Positions 1-13,057 of a stretch of DNA of 64,000 nucleotides are shown piece by piece; position 1 is the first letter of the stretch, and every line of letters starts with the position of its first letter. Made by a program: the position numbers and the translations under genes. Source of the stretch: Phoronis australis (Eukaryota > Phoronida > Phoronidae); contig NMRA01000063.1 in the NCBI GenBank assembly GCA_002633005.1, positions 946,931 through 1,010,930 of the forward strand, read 5' to 3'. The notes beneath the pieces are model-generated. The model was not told where the DNA came from and ran no database searches. It worked only from the letters and a program-made list of their open reading frames with translations.

Positions 1-222
1 GAGTAAAGAGGTTGTGTTGAGTACACGGAGTAAAGAGGTTGTGTTGATCGAGTCACGGAGTAAAGAGGTTGTGTTGAGTACACGGAGTAAAGAGGTTGTG
101 TTGAGTACACGGAGTAAAGAGGTTGTGTTGATCGAGACACGGAGTAAAGAGGTTGTGTTGAGTACACGGAGTAAAGAGGTTGTGTTGAGTACGCAGAGTA
201 AAGAGGTTGTGTTGAGTACACG
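1..222. repeat. 27/30-bp minisatellite
   Basis: Eight units of gagtaaagaggttgtgttga followed by gtacacg (27 bp) or a 30-bp variant with atcgag. Both lengths are multiples of three, so long ORFs open on both strands; they are not genes. The array continues past the left edge. Confidence 0.95.
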
Positions 223-401
223 ACCAATTTAAGGCAAACCACATTACTATTCGCAACAACAGTTTATTCCCCTCTCATGCTACCTGTTGCTTGACACACT
301 TTACACAAAGGCTCAGACATCAACAGTTTAAAAGTTTCTTAACATGACCCGATGATTTTCCTTCCCTGTGTTTACTTTGCACACATAAACTTTGTACTTA
401 C

Positions 402-541
402 CTCCAAAATCTTCGAAAGTGTGGGCCGCGAGTTCTATATTTGCTATAAGAGAGCTCAATCCAGCAAAAGACAAGCATAAAAAGAAGAGAACACACAGTA
501 TCCGTCCGAATATTCCAAATGTGGAGAAGAGTACAGGTATC
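402..541 (-). CDS. transporter exon 8 (TM8)
   Basis: Acceptor TCTTTTCAG, donor GTAAGT, ends in phase 1. Encodes IPVLFSTFG then LCVLFFLCLSFAGLSSLIAN, the TM8 'FAGLTS' sodium-site region. The next exon must lie left of the window; bases 1-401 hold only intron and a minisatellite. Confidence 0.94.
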
Positions 542-3500
542 CTGAAAAGATGAAGAATATGGAAACCATGGAATATTGTTGTAAGCCGTCTTCCGGAAAA
601 ATAACTTTTGATTTGAGGTGCTTTTCGAGTACTACTCGAGTGCTGGTTCTTCCATAATAAAAGAAACAAGTTGAGATCGATTTTATAAAGGACAGTTATC
701 AAAATCAAATTTAGCTTTGGACAGACAAACGGAAGTCTGAAACGGTTTTCAGTTGCTAATGGATCACAGAAGAGCAACCTTATATTCGGTACCGCGTGCC
801 GGCTGTATGAGAAATTGCATCAAAGGGCTAAGATGTTAGAGATAGTTAAGTAATACGTGTTAGAATCTGCCGGCGTGTGTTTAAGGTCAAGTAGTTAAAC
901 AGAAATTATGATTGGACAAAACAATGCACTTGTACAAGGATCAATTGATTTTGCGGGTGGTCACATGTGTCTACATCATCTTTATTAAGAAACACATGAG
1001 GGACTCATTCACACTATCATCCACTCTCCAGGAACACACAATTTAAAGTAAATTTATTCGAAAAGCTTACCTTGAATACATTATGGGTGAAGAAATTCAG
1101 CGATTGGGATCCATGTTGCTACAAAAAACTATTTTGAAAGCGATGTCTCACTCAACAAGGTAACAGTTTTAGTAAGTGATAACTGTTGACTATTTCTGAG
1201 GTACACGGACCACACGGCCCATTAAAAGCTTCTTTGGAGCTACATGATACGATCTAATTCTTCTTAGCCTACCAGATGAATGTCAATCCAGTACTCGCCG
1301 GACCGCTCTCCTTAAGAATCCTAACTATTTCTGGTTGTGTCATCAATGGTTCTGTCCTTGTCAGTGTCCCGAAGACTGTGGAGAATATCAACATTCCACA
1401 TATCAAGCTAGAACGAAAATATGAGCAAACAAGTGGCATCGACACCAAACAAGTACTGTAGTCTTGACATCAAACAAGTAGTCTGATACTAAACAAGTAG
1501 TCTTGATATCAAACAAGTAGTCTTGCAGTGGCGGATCTAGGATATCACAAGGGGGGGCAACATTTTGTCCGGCTGCAAGCATTTGCGCAAACCACGATTG
1601 TAGATGCGCATAGCACCGAATGAGGGGAGGTCAGGAAATTTTTCTGCTTTTTCCTTTAAAAATCAAGCATTTTCCTTGATTCGTGAAGTATTATCCAAAA
1701 AAGGCAAATATAAAAAAGGGAACGTGTCAAACAGGAAAACTGCAATTACAACAGACTCGAACTCACGACCTGGCGATAGAGCGCGCGACCTTTACCACTA
1801 CACTACCACGATTTCACTCCTAATCTGATACTAAGAGACTTACTTGTTTATGGTCCACAGCGTTTGCGCGCGAAACCTACTTCTTTTGTAATGCTTATTA
1901 CATGTTTTATATTTTGTGCAATCGGTTCTTAACAAATTTGTTGTATTTAAAATAGTCTTCAAATGCCCAAAAGACCAAATCCGTTTTCGTGTTGGCAATA
2001 ATGACGGGATTGCTTTGGAAATCGTCTTTTAAGACGATTTCCAAAGCAATCCCTTAAAAGTTAAAATTTGACAAAGAGAGAATTATGAGTTTCTGAGTGA
2101 TTCACTAAGGCTTCGATTAAAATTCACATTTTACCAACAGCTTTTGTTTTTTCATCGTCACTCAGGTTCCATTTTCTTTAAAAAATGAAATAACTTTTCT
2201 TCATTGCACAGTGGAGCAGACGACGGAAACGGAGTCGAGATGCGCAGCGCCACTGCCGGTCGCTTGAGATATCGCGGGAGAGCCTATACTTAGCCATAGT
2301 TCCGTTACGAATGCGCCGTGTTCTGAATTTGACACTTGAAATTGGATCTGAGCCCCCCCAAACACCAAAACTTCACACATTTAAATCTTGTTTCATCGGT
2401 ATAATTTTAATTACCGGGATTAATTAATAAACTCAACATTTCCCTACGCTCTTGCTGTTTTATTTTTTGCGGCAGCCAAGGGGGGCCCTGGGCCCCCTCT
2501 AAATCCGCCTTTGGTCTTGATACTAAACAAGTAGTCTTGATAGTAAACAAGTAGTTTGATCCAAAACAAGTAGTCTTGATACTAAAGAAGTAGTTTGATA
2601 CAAAACAAGTAGTCTTGATACTAAAGAAGTAGTCTTGATACTAAAGAAGTAGTCTTGATACTAAAGAAGTAGTTTGATACAAAACAAGTAGTCTTGATAC
2701 TAAAGAAGTAGTCTTAATACTAAACAAGTAGTCTTGATACCACATAAGTAGTCTTGATACTAAGCAAGTAGTCTTGATGCAAAACAAGTTGTCTTATACC
2801 AAAGCTAGATTCCTGCAACATCAAGTTGAAGCTCTTGTTTTCTTTATGGATTGTATAAAATTTGGAGAAAACCCTTTTCACCCACTGGTACATGCACCGG
2901 ATATTCGGGCAGGTTCACATAACGGGCGCAGGTTCACATAACGGGCACATTCACGGTAATAGGGGGCATTTAACGTACTTGTCCGCGTTACCGCCCAGGG
3001 CGCTTAAATTGGGAATCTTAAAAAACAGGGGTGGGCGGTAAGTCGAGCATGGGCGGTTAAAATCGAAATTTTTGAAAAGTCGGGAGTTGTTGCTTACTGT
3101 ACAGAGGACCGATTTTACCCTGACGGCGCTACACTGACGTCGGCTTCAAGCAGATCAGTAAGGTCGGGGGATTGAAGTAACGGACTTCAACGGCCTGCGC
3201 ACACAATACAGTGGCGTCGTGATCCTGAGCGTGATTGGGTTTTTACGTATCTCGGTCGCTGCTGGTCATCTCTTAAAACTAAGGTATTACTACAGGTAGG
3301 TGTGCATTCAGTAGGGCAAATTTCTTGTGAGAAAAGACAGATCACACAAGACTCCGCTAATGATTGACAGTTCTTCTTGAAGACTTTAAACAATGTAACA
3401 TTTTATATACATTGTATATTTTTTCTGATTTCAAAGCCAACACCGCTGTTGTTCAAAGCACGTGCTCAATAATCGAACGATACTACCAAGGAGTGTACGA

Positions 3501-6500
3501 GTATACTACACTCCTTGATACTACTACAAGACGATGGGGCTACTCGGTCAGCTTCCAAAATAATGAAGCAAAAACACATCTTGTAAACAGTCATCAGGCA
3601 AATCAAAAGTTCCAAAAAATAAGTTTTTGACCGCGTGGAAGGTAGACAGAATGTTCGACTTGCGCTAATGACAAGTTGAATTTTTGCGGTCTTGCCTTTG
3701 GTTGGGCTCTTCCATTTTGGTGTCAGGAGTGAAAGCCATTAAAAACATGCGTTTAACCAAGACGGGAACAACGACACAAGTTGGCTTGTCATAAAGGACC
3801 GTGTCTTTTCTTATTTCAATGCTCGGTGCGAATATGTTTCGTGTATTGTCACAGGGATTCACACAAAGGTTGGCCATGGACGTGATATCCCTGTGAAGCA
3901 CTGCTTTGCTGGTTCTTCTACAGCAAATGAAATACATTCGACAAGCGTTGTCTCAGTGATCAGTACACGAGTTCCGCGCGTGAGCAAAAGGAAACAAATG
4001 TAGTGGCGGACTTAGAGGGGGGTGAAGGGGGCCATGGCCCCCCTAAAATTCTCCCAGATTCCATTGGGCAGTTCGGAGGTGCGAATGTCTGACGGTCAAA
4101 ATCCTGGCTAATATGCTGCCCTGGCCCCCCTAACTCAAAATTCTGGATCCGCCCCTGAATGCGGGCGGGTATTTTACCGCTATAGTAAGGCAAGGTCCCG
4201 GTTCCGCTAAAACTGATTTATTGTCACAGAAAGGTAAGCAAGTTGCGCACGTTTTGGATTCTTAATTTTGTTCGACGAACGTTCACAGAAGCACAGAAAC
4301 TTTTACGGAAGTCTCGATCATGAAAAATTGGGGGTGGTCTCTTGAAAATGAAAAATTGAAATTTTCGGGGGTGGGCGGTAAGCCGAGCATGGGCCGTAAC
4401 CCGGACGAGTAAGGTATTTTTGCGAACTGCCTGAAACGCAAATTATGGAACAAGTTGCCCAATGACAAAAAAGATGTGTCAAAACTTTCTACATAGAGAT
4501 GAAAATATATTCACAGCTCCATCGTCTTAAAAACAAGTAAATTGGGAACAAAAAAGAGCAAATTTAATATTTTAATAGTCAAGATGTTAACTTCAGGAAG
4601 CAATTACAAATGTGTCATTGAGACATATTTTTATCGTCGTGTACTTACTTTGTTTTCAAATTATGTATTTAGTATAGTTCGGTAGCAGCCTTTCATTGAC
4701 ACAAATTTGGCTGAAGGCCCACCTGTAGACTACTTTTTGTTAAACAACTCAATTTATATTCGTTAGAAATCTGTATGCAATCTCCTATCTTCAGGTGCGC
4801 AATTATGAAACAAAACACATAACGTACAAGCCAGTTAAAATAGTTGCTATATTTCGAGACGACATGTTTTATCATGAAGCAATAGGTAAAATGGAGGAAG
4901 CGAAGTAAACGGTGACTGCAGGTAGTAAATATACAGAGAGTGTGAATGTATAATACAGTGCCAAACCAGCACGCCTAACCGAACAGAGTCACCTTGCGGT
5001 ACACACCCGTAAGCTGCTCAATCACCACAGATTTTTCGTGGCTAATCAATAGACACTCCAAAATCTTTAGCCGAAATGGGTCATTTTCTTCATAATTTTA
5101 AAAATGGATAATGCATTACCAATGACAATGTCAATAGATTCTGCAACAGGCACATTAGTAAACAATGACCGTAAGCATTAAGTGACATCGGTTGGCAGTC
5201 TGGCACAGCAGAGATACTTAACATTTCAATGAACTCGTCACGCGTCTTGATAGAATGTCTGCATGAATGTATAGCTTTTGATAAAGATACTTAGAAATGT
5301 TGTGAGATGGCGTGTGAACTTGTGAGATTACACGTCGTAACCGCAAGCTAGGTTTATGGGTCTTGGGATTCCCATTAGTATACCCTTAGGAATAGTCACC
5401 TCCAATTACATTTAAATGTGTCGACCAGCTTGCGTGTTAACTGCTCTGACGTAACTCGCGCTTCAAGTCTAAAATGGGTGTGCGACTAAGAAATTGGAAC
5501 ATGTCAGGGTCAGAAATCAATCGACCAAGTTTGTCACAGTAATTAGCTTTGTTCCGCGTAATCACATATTGTGCGGACTTGTCAGCTCGTCGTATGACAG
5601 TATCATCGTTGTTCTGACTCTCAACATCAAGAACTAGACCTCCAGGTAACGTGTGGCAGGGATCCCTAATGTGACATTTGTGCTCTGCTCTCACATTTGA
5701 GTAGATCTTTGATATTAGGGTTAACTTCAACGAAACCATCTTGTTGCAATCTGGTGATGTCACTATTCAGGCCTAAGGATAGAACTAAACTCTCGTTTGT
5801 CACAATTGAAATGATAGTCAGAGGCATTCAGGTACCGTACTAGTTCTTTAGGTAGTTTAATGCCGCATAGAGGTTAACAAGTTTTTTTACGACTATTCTC
5901 TGCTTCGAGACTTTCGCTACGTTTTCATCAATGCACAATAGAACTTTTTGTTTGAGTTGTGTACAAAATGATACATTTCGGTTAAAGATTTTGGAGTCTC
6001 TATTGATCACCCCGACCAACCCGCGATCGAAAACGCCCAAAAAAAGTGATCGAGAACGAAATTTGGCGCGAGAAGCGAAGCCAAGCAAGGTGAGTAAATT
6101 TGATAAATTTTCGTTGTTTTTACTTCCAATGTGAAAACAGAGACACAAGTTCAAGGCGTAACACATTGAGGAAGGGCAGGTAGAGGTTTAGGCTAGTGTC
6201 TCTTCCAATTATAGGAGAAAAATTACGTTGACCGAGGCATCGCATGAGCCGAAGGTGATTTGTATGTCATTTTGGAAAATTGCCGTTATTTTTGGCACTA
6301 AATCAATACATTTACCATGGAGTTATGAAGAAATGACGTGTGAAAATATAACGCAACGCTTGTTTTTTGTAGTTTTGTCAGGATCCCTGATTTTCGACGC
6401 TTTTCTGTTGAAAGGTGCGATCGAGAACGAAACGATAAGCGATCGGGAACGCAAAATATTAATTTTTGTTTATGCAATCGGGAACGCATCGTGGTATTTC

Positions 6501-9500
6501 AAACATTAATAAACTTTTTAGTTATAAAACGTGAAAAGGGTTACAAAATAGGTGTGGTGCAATTATTTGATCACATTTTGCGTCATTACTGTTTTACTTT
6601 CATATCAAAACTGAACAACAGCATAGCATATTTTCATTAAATTGCCATGACTACTACATGTTTATCAAGCATAATTTTAGTTTCACAAACGAATTTATTT
6701 TCCTTTCAGGAAACAAGTTCACTGTTATTGTGAGGCGAGCTTCAACGGACATGTTACCCACGACATGAAGGTATACCCTACCAGGGTTTTTAAATACAGA
6801 CACCTACTTTTAGACGAAACCACTGAGAACAAGGAGTTGTTCCATGTGGCCTGTCAGCCAGGGGTAAACAAACTGTTGCGGCATATGAAAGCGAGTGTAG
6901 AATCTTCTTGCAAAACTGTGACCGCAATTAAAAAGGAAAAAAACAATTAGCCAGTGACGTCAAATAATGACGATGAGCTTGCCCATGGGAAGAGAGGGGA
7001 ATGCGGCAACACTTCACGAGATGATTCAAAGATTCCCACTCATAACGTCTGGGATCCAAAAATTTTCGCCAGAAGTGCTCAGAAAACGGGTGGGATTTTA
7101 CTTGATGTTTTACTGCACTGATAACATCGATACAGAGATGAACAGATTGACTTGTGGCACCCGTGTGGCTTGAATGTATGTTGTGTTTGACTCTTCTGTT
7201 TTGTAATCTTGGTCCTAAGTTCACCTGCATCATCAGTTCATGATCTCCAGTTTAATGTGACATTGAAAAAGATTGAGACATTTATAATACACGTGCTATA
7301 CTGTGATTTTCTCAAAACGTAGTCAACATGTTGTCATTAACGTCACTTCAACTACACACTGTAGTGATATACACAGGAAATCAACAACAATATTATAGTA
7401 TTTGTATTATAATATTAATCTTTTATCACACATATCTCAAAGTTGATCTTACAAAAATATTTAAAATATTGCTTTAGGGAAATCGACATTACAAATCCAT
7501 TGAACATTTCTAACGAATTACTTTTGTAATGTATTAGACTAAATCATCACTGAATCATAGACAATGTATTTAGGACTGATTGATAGTATAATAGTCTCTC
7601 ACAGGAAATCAATAACAATATGAAAGCAATTTCAACAATAATCATAGACCTCTATTTTCTTTTAAAATACTAATTGTATTTAAGTATTGCGCAATGGCGC
7701 TTAGTATGGGCATTTAAATCTACCTAAACACTACGAAAAAGTACTGGTTCTGTTAAAGATCCTTTTGAAATAACACAAATATAGAAAGAAAATTGAGGAA
7801 AAAAGGTTCAAAACAAACGTCAAAATACTATCACATTAGCCAACTACCAACCATAAAATCTGTAAATCTAAATAAACTATAGTGACTTATAAACCTTCAC
7901 CACTGGACTTGATGATTTCATTCATGACGTTTCTGCTTGCTATGCCTGTAGGAGGCATACTGTGGCATGACATGCCACATTCACCACACAAAGGAGTGTC
8001 CTCGTGGTATGGCAGTCACTCTTTCCGTAAAACATTGATCACAGATAGGACACTGAGTCGACTTGGTTCCTGAGCACGATGCTTCATGTTTTGTTTTCCG
8101 GTATTGGTAAACAAAATCTTGACGCATGCAACGCGTCAATTGCAGGGCTGGTAAAGGTATTGCTTGCTGTAGTGTCACTTGTGTTGCCATGTGGTCGTAC
8201 TGAGTCGATTTCTGAGTTCCTGAACGAGGCTCCACAACACACACACACACACACTCACATTCCGTTGTGACATGCAGCAGCTGTACTACTCTTTTTTGAA
8301 CGCGTGGACAGCCTGAAGGACTCGTGGTATGGCTACAGTTCAACTGAAAAAATCAAACGCATTCAGTTATGTAGGCTAAATCTCACTTAGAAATCATGAA
8401 AAAATGATGAAATGTATCTAAAAATCGACCCATCAACTAATTTAGGCTCCGTATTAGTCTAAAATTATTGACATAATATCATAACTTGAACCACTATTCA
8501 GGCCAATGCAAAGAAAAAAAATGTGCGTTCACGATCGCCATAGAGAATTAACGACTTCGTTACCGGTCGCCGTCTCACACGAGGACCTGCTTGTATTGGT
8601 AAATACCTCAAATTGTTTCACAAATCATAATTAACAAAGGTGCCACCAGGGACGATTAAACAATAAACGTCACACTTCTTTACTTAAGAACCCTGGAATT
8701 GCTAATAACAAGTAGAAATTGTCGCTTTTACGAGGCGCAAGGCATTTTACCGAAAACCATTGCTTTCTGAGCTCTTTATTTTAAAAAATAAGCAAAAGTC
8801 AAGTACTATTTCAGACCCACAACAAAGGTTACACTCTGGCGCTTTTCTGTGTGTAGCATTTGTACCAAAGTTGTCTCCAGTTAAGCAGAGAATGACACTT
8901 AAACTCACCGGGTACGTCACTGTCGTCTGCCATTTTTGGTGCAAGGTCTCGTTCTCGATCGCCTTCCGGACGTTCTCGATCGCGGGTTGGCCGGAGTCTT
9001 GATCAGCCACGAAAAATGTGTGCTGAATGAGCAGCGCCAGTGCAGGTGTTTATCACGCGCTCGCTCTGTTCTGTTAGGCTTGCGGCCCTTCCTACTTCGT
9101 GATACATTCACACGTTCTGCTTGTGCGTCCCTCTACATGAACTGTATTATACATTCACACTCTGTGTATATCTACTTGCTGTCACCGCGGTTTATTTCAC
9201 TGTTTATTTCGCTTCCTCCACGTTCATTTTACCTATTGCTTTATGATGAGACATGTCTCGAAATATAGCAACTATTGTAACTGGTTTGTACGTTATGTCT
9301 CTTGGTATTTTGCTTCATAACTGCACGCCTCAGAAGATACGAGGTTGTATAAAGACGACGAGCGAGTATATATTAAGCCGTCTATCAAAAGGTACAGTCA
9401 TGCCTTCAACCAACTTTGTTTCAAATCATGGTTTCATAGATATTTATTCAATTCCAGAATTTGTTTTTAGTAGTGCTTTACAACGATGTTCAATTATAAC

Positions 9501-12500
9501 TAATACCATTATTATACCAATCCCTTAAACAAGCACACAATTCGCCTAAAGATCACAAATTAACCTTAGTCAAACGTCACCTGTATTGTGTCAACGGACA
9601 TGAGCGTTTTTACGTTAATTTTGGAGTAGTTGGTTGAAGTTATTAGCTTTGATCAAAACTGAGAAAACCACTTCTCAAAGTCACTTAAATTGCTTCCAAA
9701 TACTGATGGCGAAGTCCAACTTGGAATATGCCTTTTAGTACCATATGTTAAGACACTGCACAAAATTTTGACGTAAAAACCTGTTTNAGACACTGGGTCA
9801 CTGACTTTTTTCACCTGAAAAACCTCAAAACGAGTAGATTTGAGATGATTACCAGGGGCGGATCCAGGATTTTGAGTTGGGGGGGAGGGGGCAGGACAGA
9901 GTATTAGCCAGGATTTTCCCGTCAGGCATTCGCACCCCGAACTGCCAAATGTAATCTGGGAGAATTTTAGAGGGGGTCATGGCCCCCTTGGCCCCCCTCT
10001 AAATCCGCCACTGATTACCTCCATAAAAATATTGCACAAAGAACAATCGAAATCGGAGATAAATCTAAAAAGGTTTTAAACGAATTTTTATTACTAATCG
10101 TATCTTACGTTGTAAATGTACCTGACGAGATTATTTGTTGCTGGTATGAGTGAACCGTACTTTACAATACCGTGTCTTCGAGTCATGTACGTGGCATATG
10201 GGATCATGAGGCCCGATCCCGCACCGGTGTCAAATGCATTTTGACTAATAGCGTCCACCCAAAGTCGAGGGTTTCCAAAACTAGCTGAAAGTAGAATTTG
10301 TCAACTAATTTACCTTAAGAAAGACCTACTAAATCGCTTACACAGGACTTACAACAAAATCATTTTGGATGTTGGTGTCTGCAAATGACATTTAAGGTGG
10401 GCCTCATTCATAATACATGGTTTGACGTGTAAACATCACTGACTGCAAGTCATTGGACATACATGCATGTACACAAACATCACCGGTATTTTTAAATGCG
10501 AATTTAAAGGAGAATGACACCCCAAAACAACCTATTTTGTATCAATTTAGATCGAGTAGTTCCACTCGATAACAGCAAGTACAGCTCTTTTACCCTACAC
10601 CTGACGGCAGACGGAGGTGTCGAAATTAACCAATGACGTCAGAGGTTTGAATGCAGTCTGTTCAGCAGTTCACAACACGCTTACTGGTGTCGGCTAATTG
10701 CTTAAATTCATCGTTTTACACCAATAAATCATCGAAATTCGATGTAAATACATCGAGTTATTGAACAAACGAGTTATTTTATTTCGTTGTTACAGATGTT
10801 TATGTATTTGAACGTGCCGTAGCCTACAGAGTTCGGTAGGCCAATGTGCCAAGGTCGGTCGCGGGAGTTTGGGGTCTGTTTGGTGATAAATTCAGATTAT
10901 TCGTTCATGAAATACAGACAGGAGAACATAGCTGCGTGTTGTAATTTTAGACTTGCGACACATAAAACACATAAAACGCTTACTATCCCGGCCAGTGGCT
11001 CGGAACAGGATCAGGCCCATCGCGGCCGGACTGAAGACATCACGAACATAAACCAGCCAAAGTTGGAAACTAAACTTCCAGTCACAAGAAGACTATACTA
11101 GTGAGCAAAAGAAAAATGTGCACGCTGATTATTTTGGTGAATTAGCCGCGAAGCTGCAAATCTACATACTAGCTCGTCTGGGGCTGCGAAGTCAGGTTAC
11201 CCTTTCACAGAACCGTTAGGGCAAAAGTTGCAACCATGATTGGAATAATGTATATGAATATCTAAATAAAAATTTCCCTAACATCTGACCATATATACAA
11301 TGGAGTTATTGTTTCACAACAGCTTTGTCAGCAAACACTGAATTAACATGCTCTCACACGGCCTCGGTGCCCTGGGGTCAATTAGTTTATTGGTGTATCT
11401 AAAGCCGGTAACACAGTGATTTATTCATTGCTGGGTTCTCAAAACATTTGCACTAAAGAACACTCCAAGCCATTACAAGTTGTATCTAATATGGGGCAGA
11501 ATTTGTTTCAGTTTGATATAAGCATTGATTAGGTTGAGAATAATTCATTTTGAAACAGAACGCACAATATAAACGTCAAGGTTGCAACTCGCAATCCCGA
11601 CTTAGACGAGTGATTAACCAACGAAGACTTCACAGGTCGACCGTACAGAGGCTCTGTTCACAGACAACGAAACACATGAATAGTTCCGAAACCGTTTGCA
11701 GGGGCGGATCCCGGCCAGGTTTTAGTTAGGAGGGGGGGGCAGGGCAGTGTATAAGCTAATATTTTGTCAGGAATTAGCACCCCCGAACTGTCAAATGGAA
11801 TTTGGGAGAGTTTGGCCCCCCCTCTAAATCCGCCACTGGTTTGAATGACTTATCCATAAGCTAACCGCACGATAATGGAAACGACGGACGCTTGCGTTTG
11901 CTGCCACAAACTTCCGCAAGTGAAACGAATTCTTGGAGAAGCACAAATGTGTCTCACGGACCATCCCGATTTTGCACCGCATCTAAAAAGGTGTGCTTAC
12001 GACGTGAGAAACATCCTACACCCAGAGGACCTAACAGAAGCCTCACAAACGAGTCAGTCATCAAACAGGTTACATAAAACATTATGTTCTCACGCCTTGA
12101 ATTAATTGTAATTGTTTATGTTTTCATGGCCAACTACAATTTTCCATAATCAAAAACTGATCAACAACCGATCCGACGAAATGCAGGTCAAAAGCACTGA
12201 CAGACACGGAGAAGTTTCATGGCCTCATACTTGGTATAACGGCGTACTTTTCATTCTTCATTACCGCGAGCCACTTCCAAAGCATTATGGGCTCTCATTC
12301 GAGGAAATCGAAAAAACGATATACCGGCTTTCCTCGTAACTTCATACTTCACACAAGCGGAAACCATACACCACACCCCACCACATAGCGGCACTCACTC
12401 TGTTGAAGAACCACTGACGATGCTGCATCGTTTCTTACCTCACAGGTTAACGCGACACCTCTCGGCGAGGTAAGATCGACCGACGGTATACGAGGTGATG

Positions 12501-13010
12501 TAAATATCGACCGATTAAGACTGTAAAAAAGACTAATCAAATCGAGTAGCATTCTCCTTTAGATTTAGCTTAAGAAGACACAAGAAAGAAAACAAGAGTT
12601 TGGCAATCCTGGATATATTAGGAATGGCAAAATTTCACAATAGTGTTGATATCTTGGAGACAGAGACAGAGACAANNNNNNNNNNNNNNNNNNNNNNNNN
12701 NNNNNNNNNNNNNNNNNNNNNNNNNNNNNNNNNNNNNNNNNNNNNNNNNNNNNNNNNNNNNNNNNNNNNNNNNNNNNNNNNNNNNNNNNNNNNNNNNNNN
12801 NNNNNNNNNNNNNNNNNNNNNNNNNNNNNNNNNNNNNNNNNNNNNNNNNNNNNNNNNNNNNNNNNNNNNNNNNNNNNNNNNNNNNNNNNNNNNNNNNNNN
12901 NNNNNNNNNNNNNNNNNNNNNNNNNNNNNNNNNNNNNNNNNNNNNNNNNNNNNNNNNNNNNNNNNNNNNNNNNNNNNNNNNNNNNNNNNNNNNNNNNNNN
13001 NNNNNNNNNN

Positions 13011-13057
<47 letters not shown>

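Larger units (their letters stand above)
1526..2513. mobile_element. long copy of the CAGTGGCGGAT...CCGCC MITE family
   Basis: Begins CAGTGGCGGATCTAGG and ends CCCTCTAAATCCGCC, the termini of the short elements at 4002, 9853, 11699 and 51046. It is 988 bp, not about 150, so it may be closer to the parent element or carry nested insertions. GTCTTG flanks both sides, but the surrounding satellite makes this duplication ambiguous. Contains a tRNA-like segment and a perfect hairpin. Confidence 0.7.
5905..9400 (+). mobile_element. Penelope-like retroelement C-terminal fragment, copy B, split by a DNA transposon
   Basis: The left half (5905-6009) reads RLKILESLLI and stops abruptly. The right half resumes at about 8997 with LISHEKCVLNEQ and the same 3' sequence as copy A (for example gtattatacattcacactct near 9145). 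The split point falls exactly at the transposon described separately. Orientation is opposite to copy A, giving a head-to-head pair. Confidence 0.65.
10506..12563 (+). mobile_element. TTAA-type DNA transposon, copy A
   Basis: Starts AAAGGAGAATGACACCCC and ends in the inverted form GTAGCATTCTCCTTT. The left flank keeps TTTAA; the right has TTTAG. Most of it aligns, inverted, with 48206-49868: the tract from 10510, the block near 10980-11080, the block near 11580, and the tail from 12200. A MITE (11699-11838) is nested inside. Lies in transporter intron 5, between exons 6 and 5. Confidence 0.8.
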
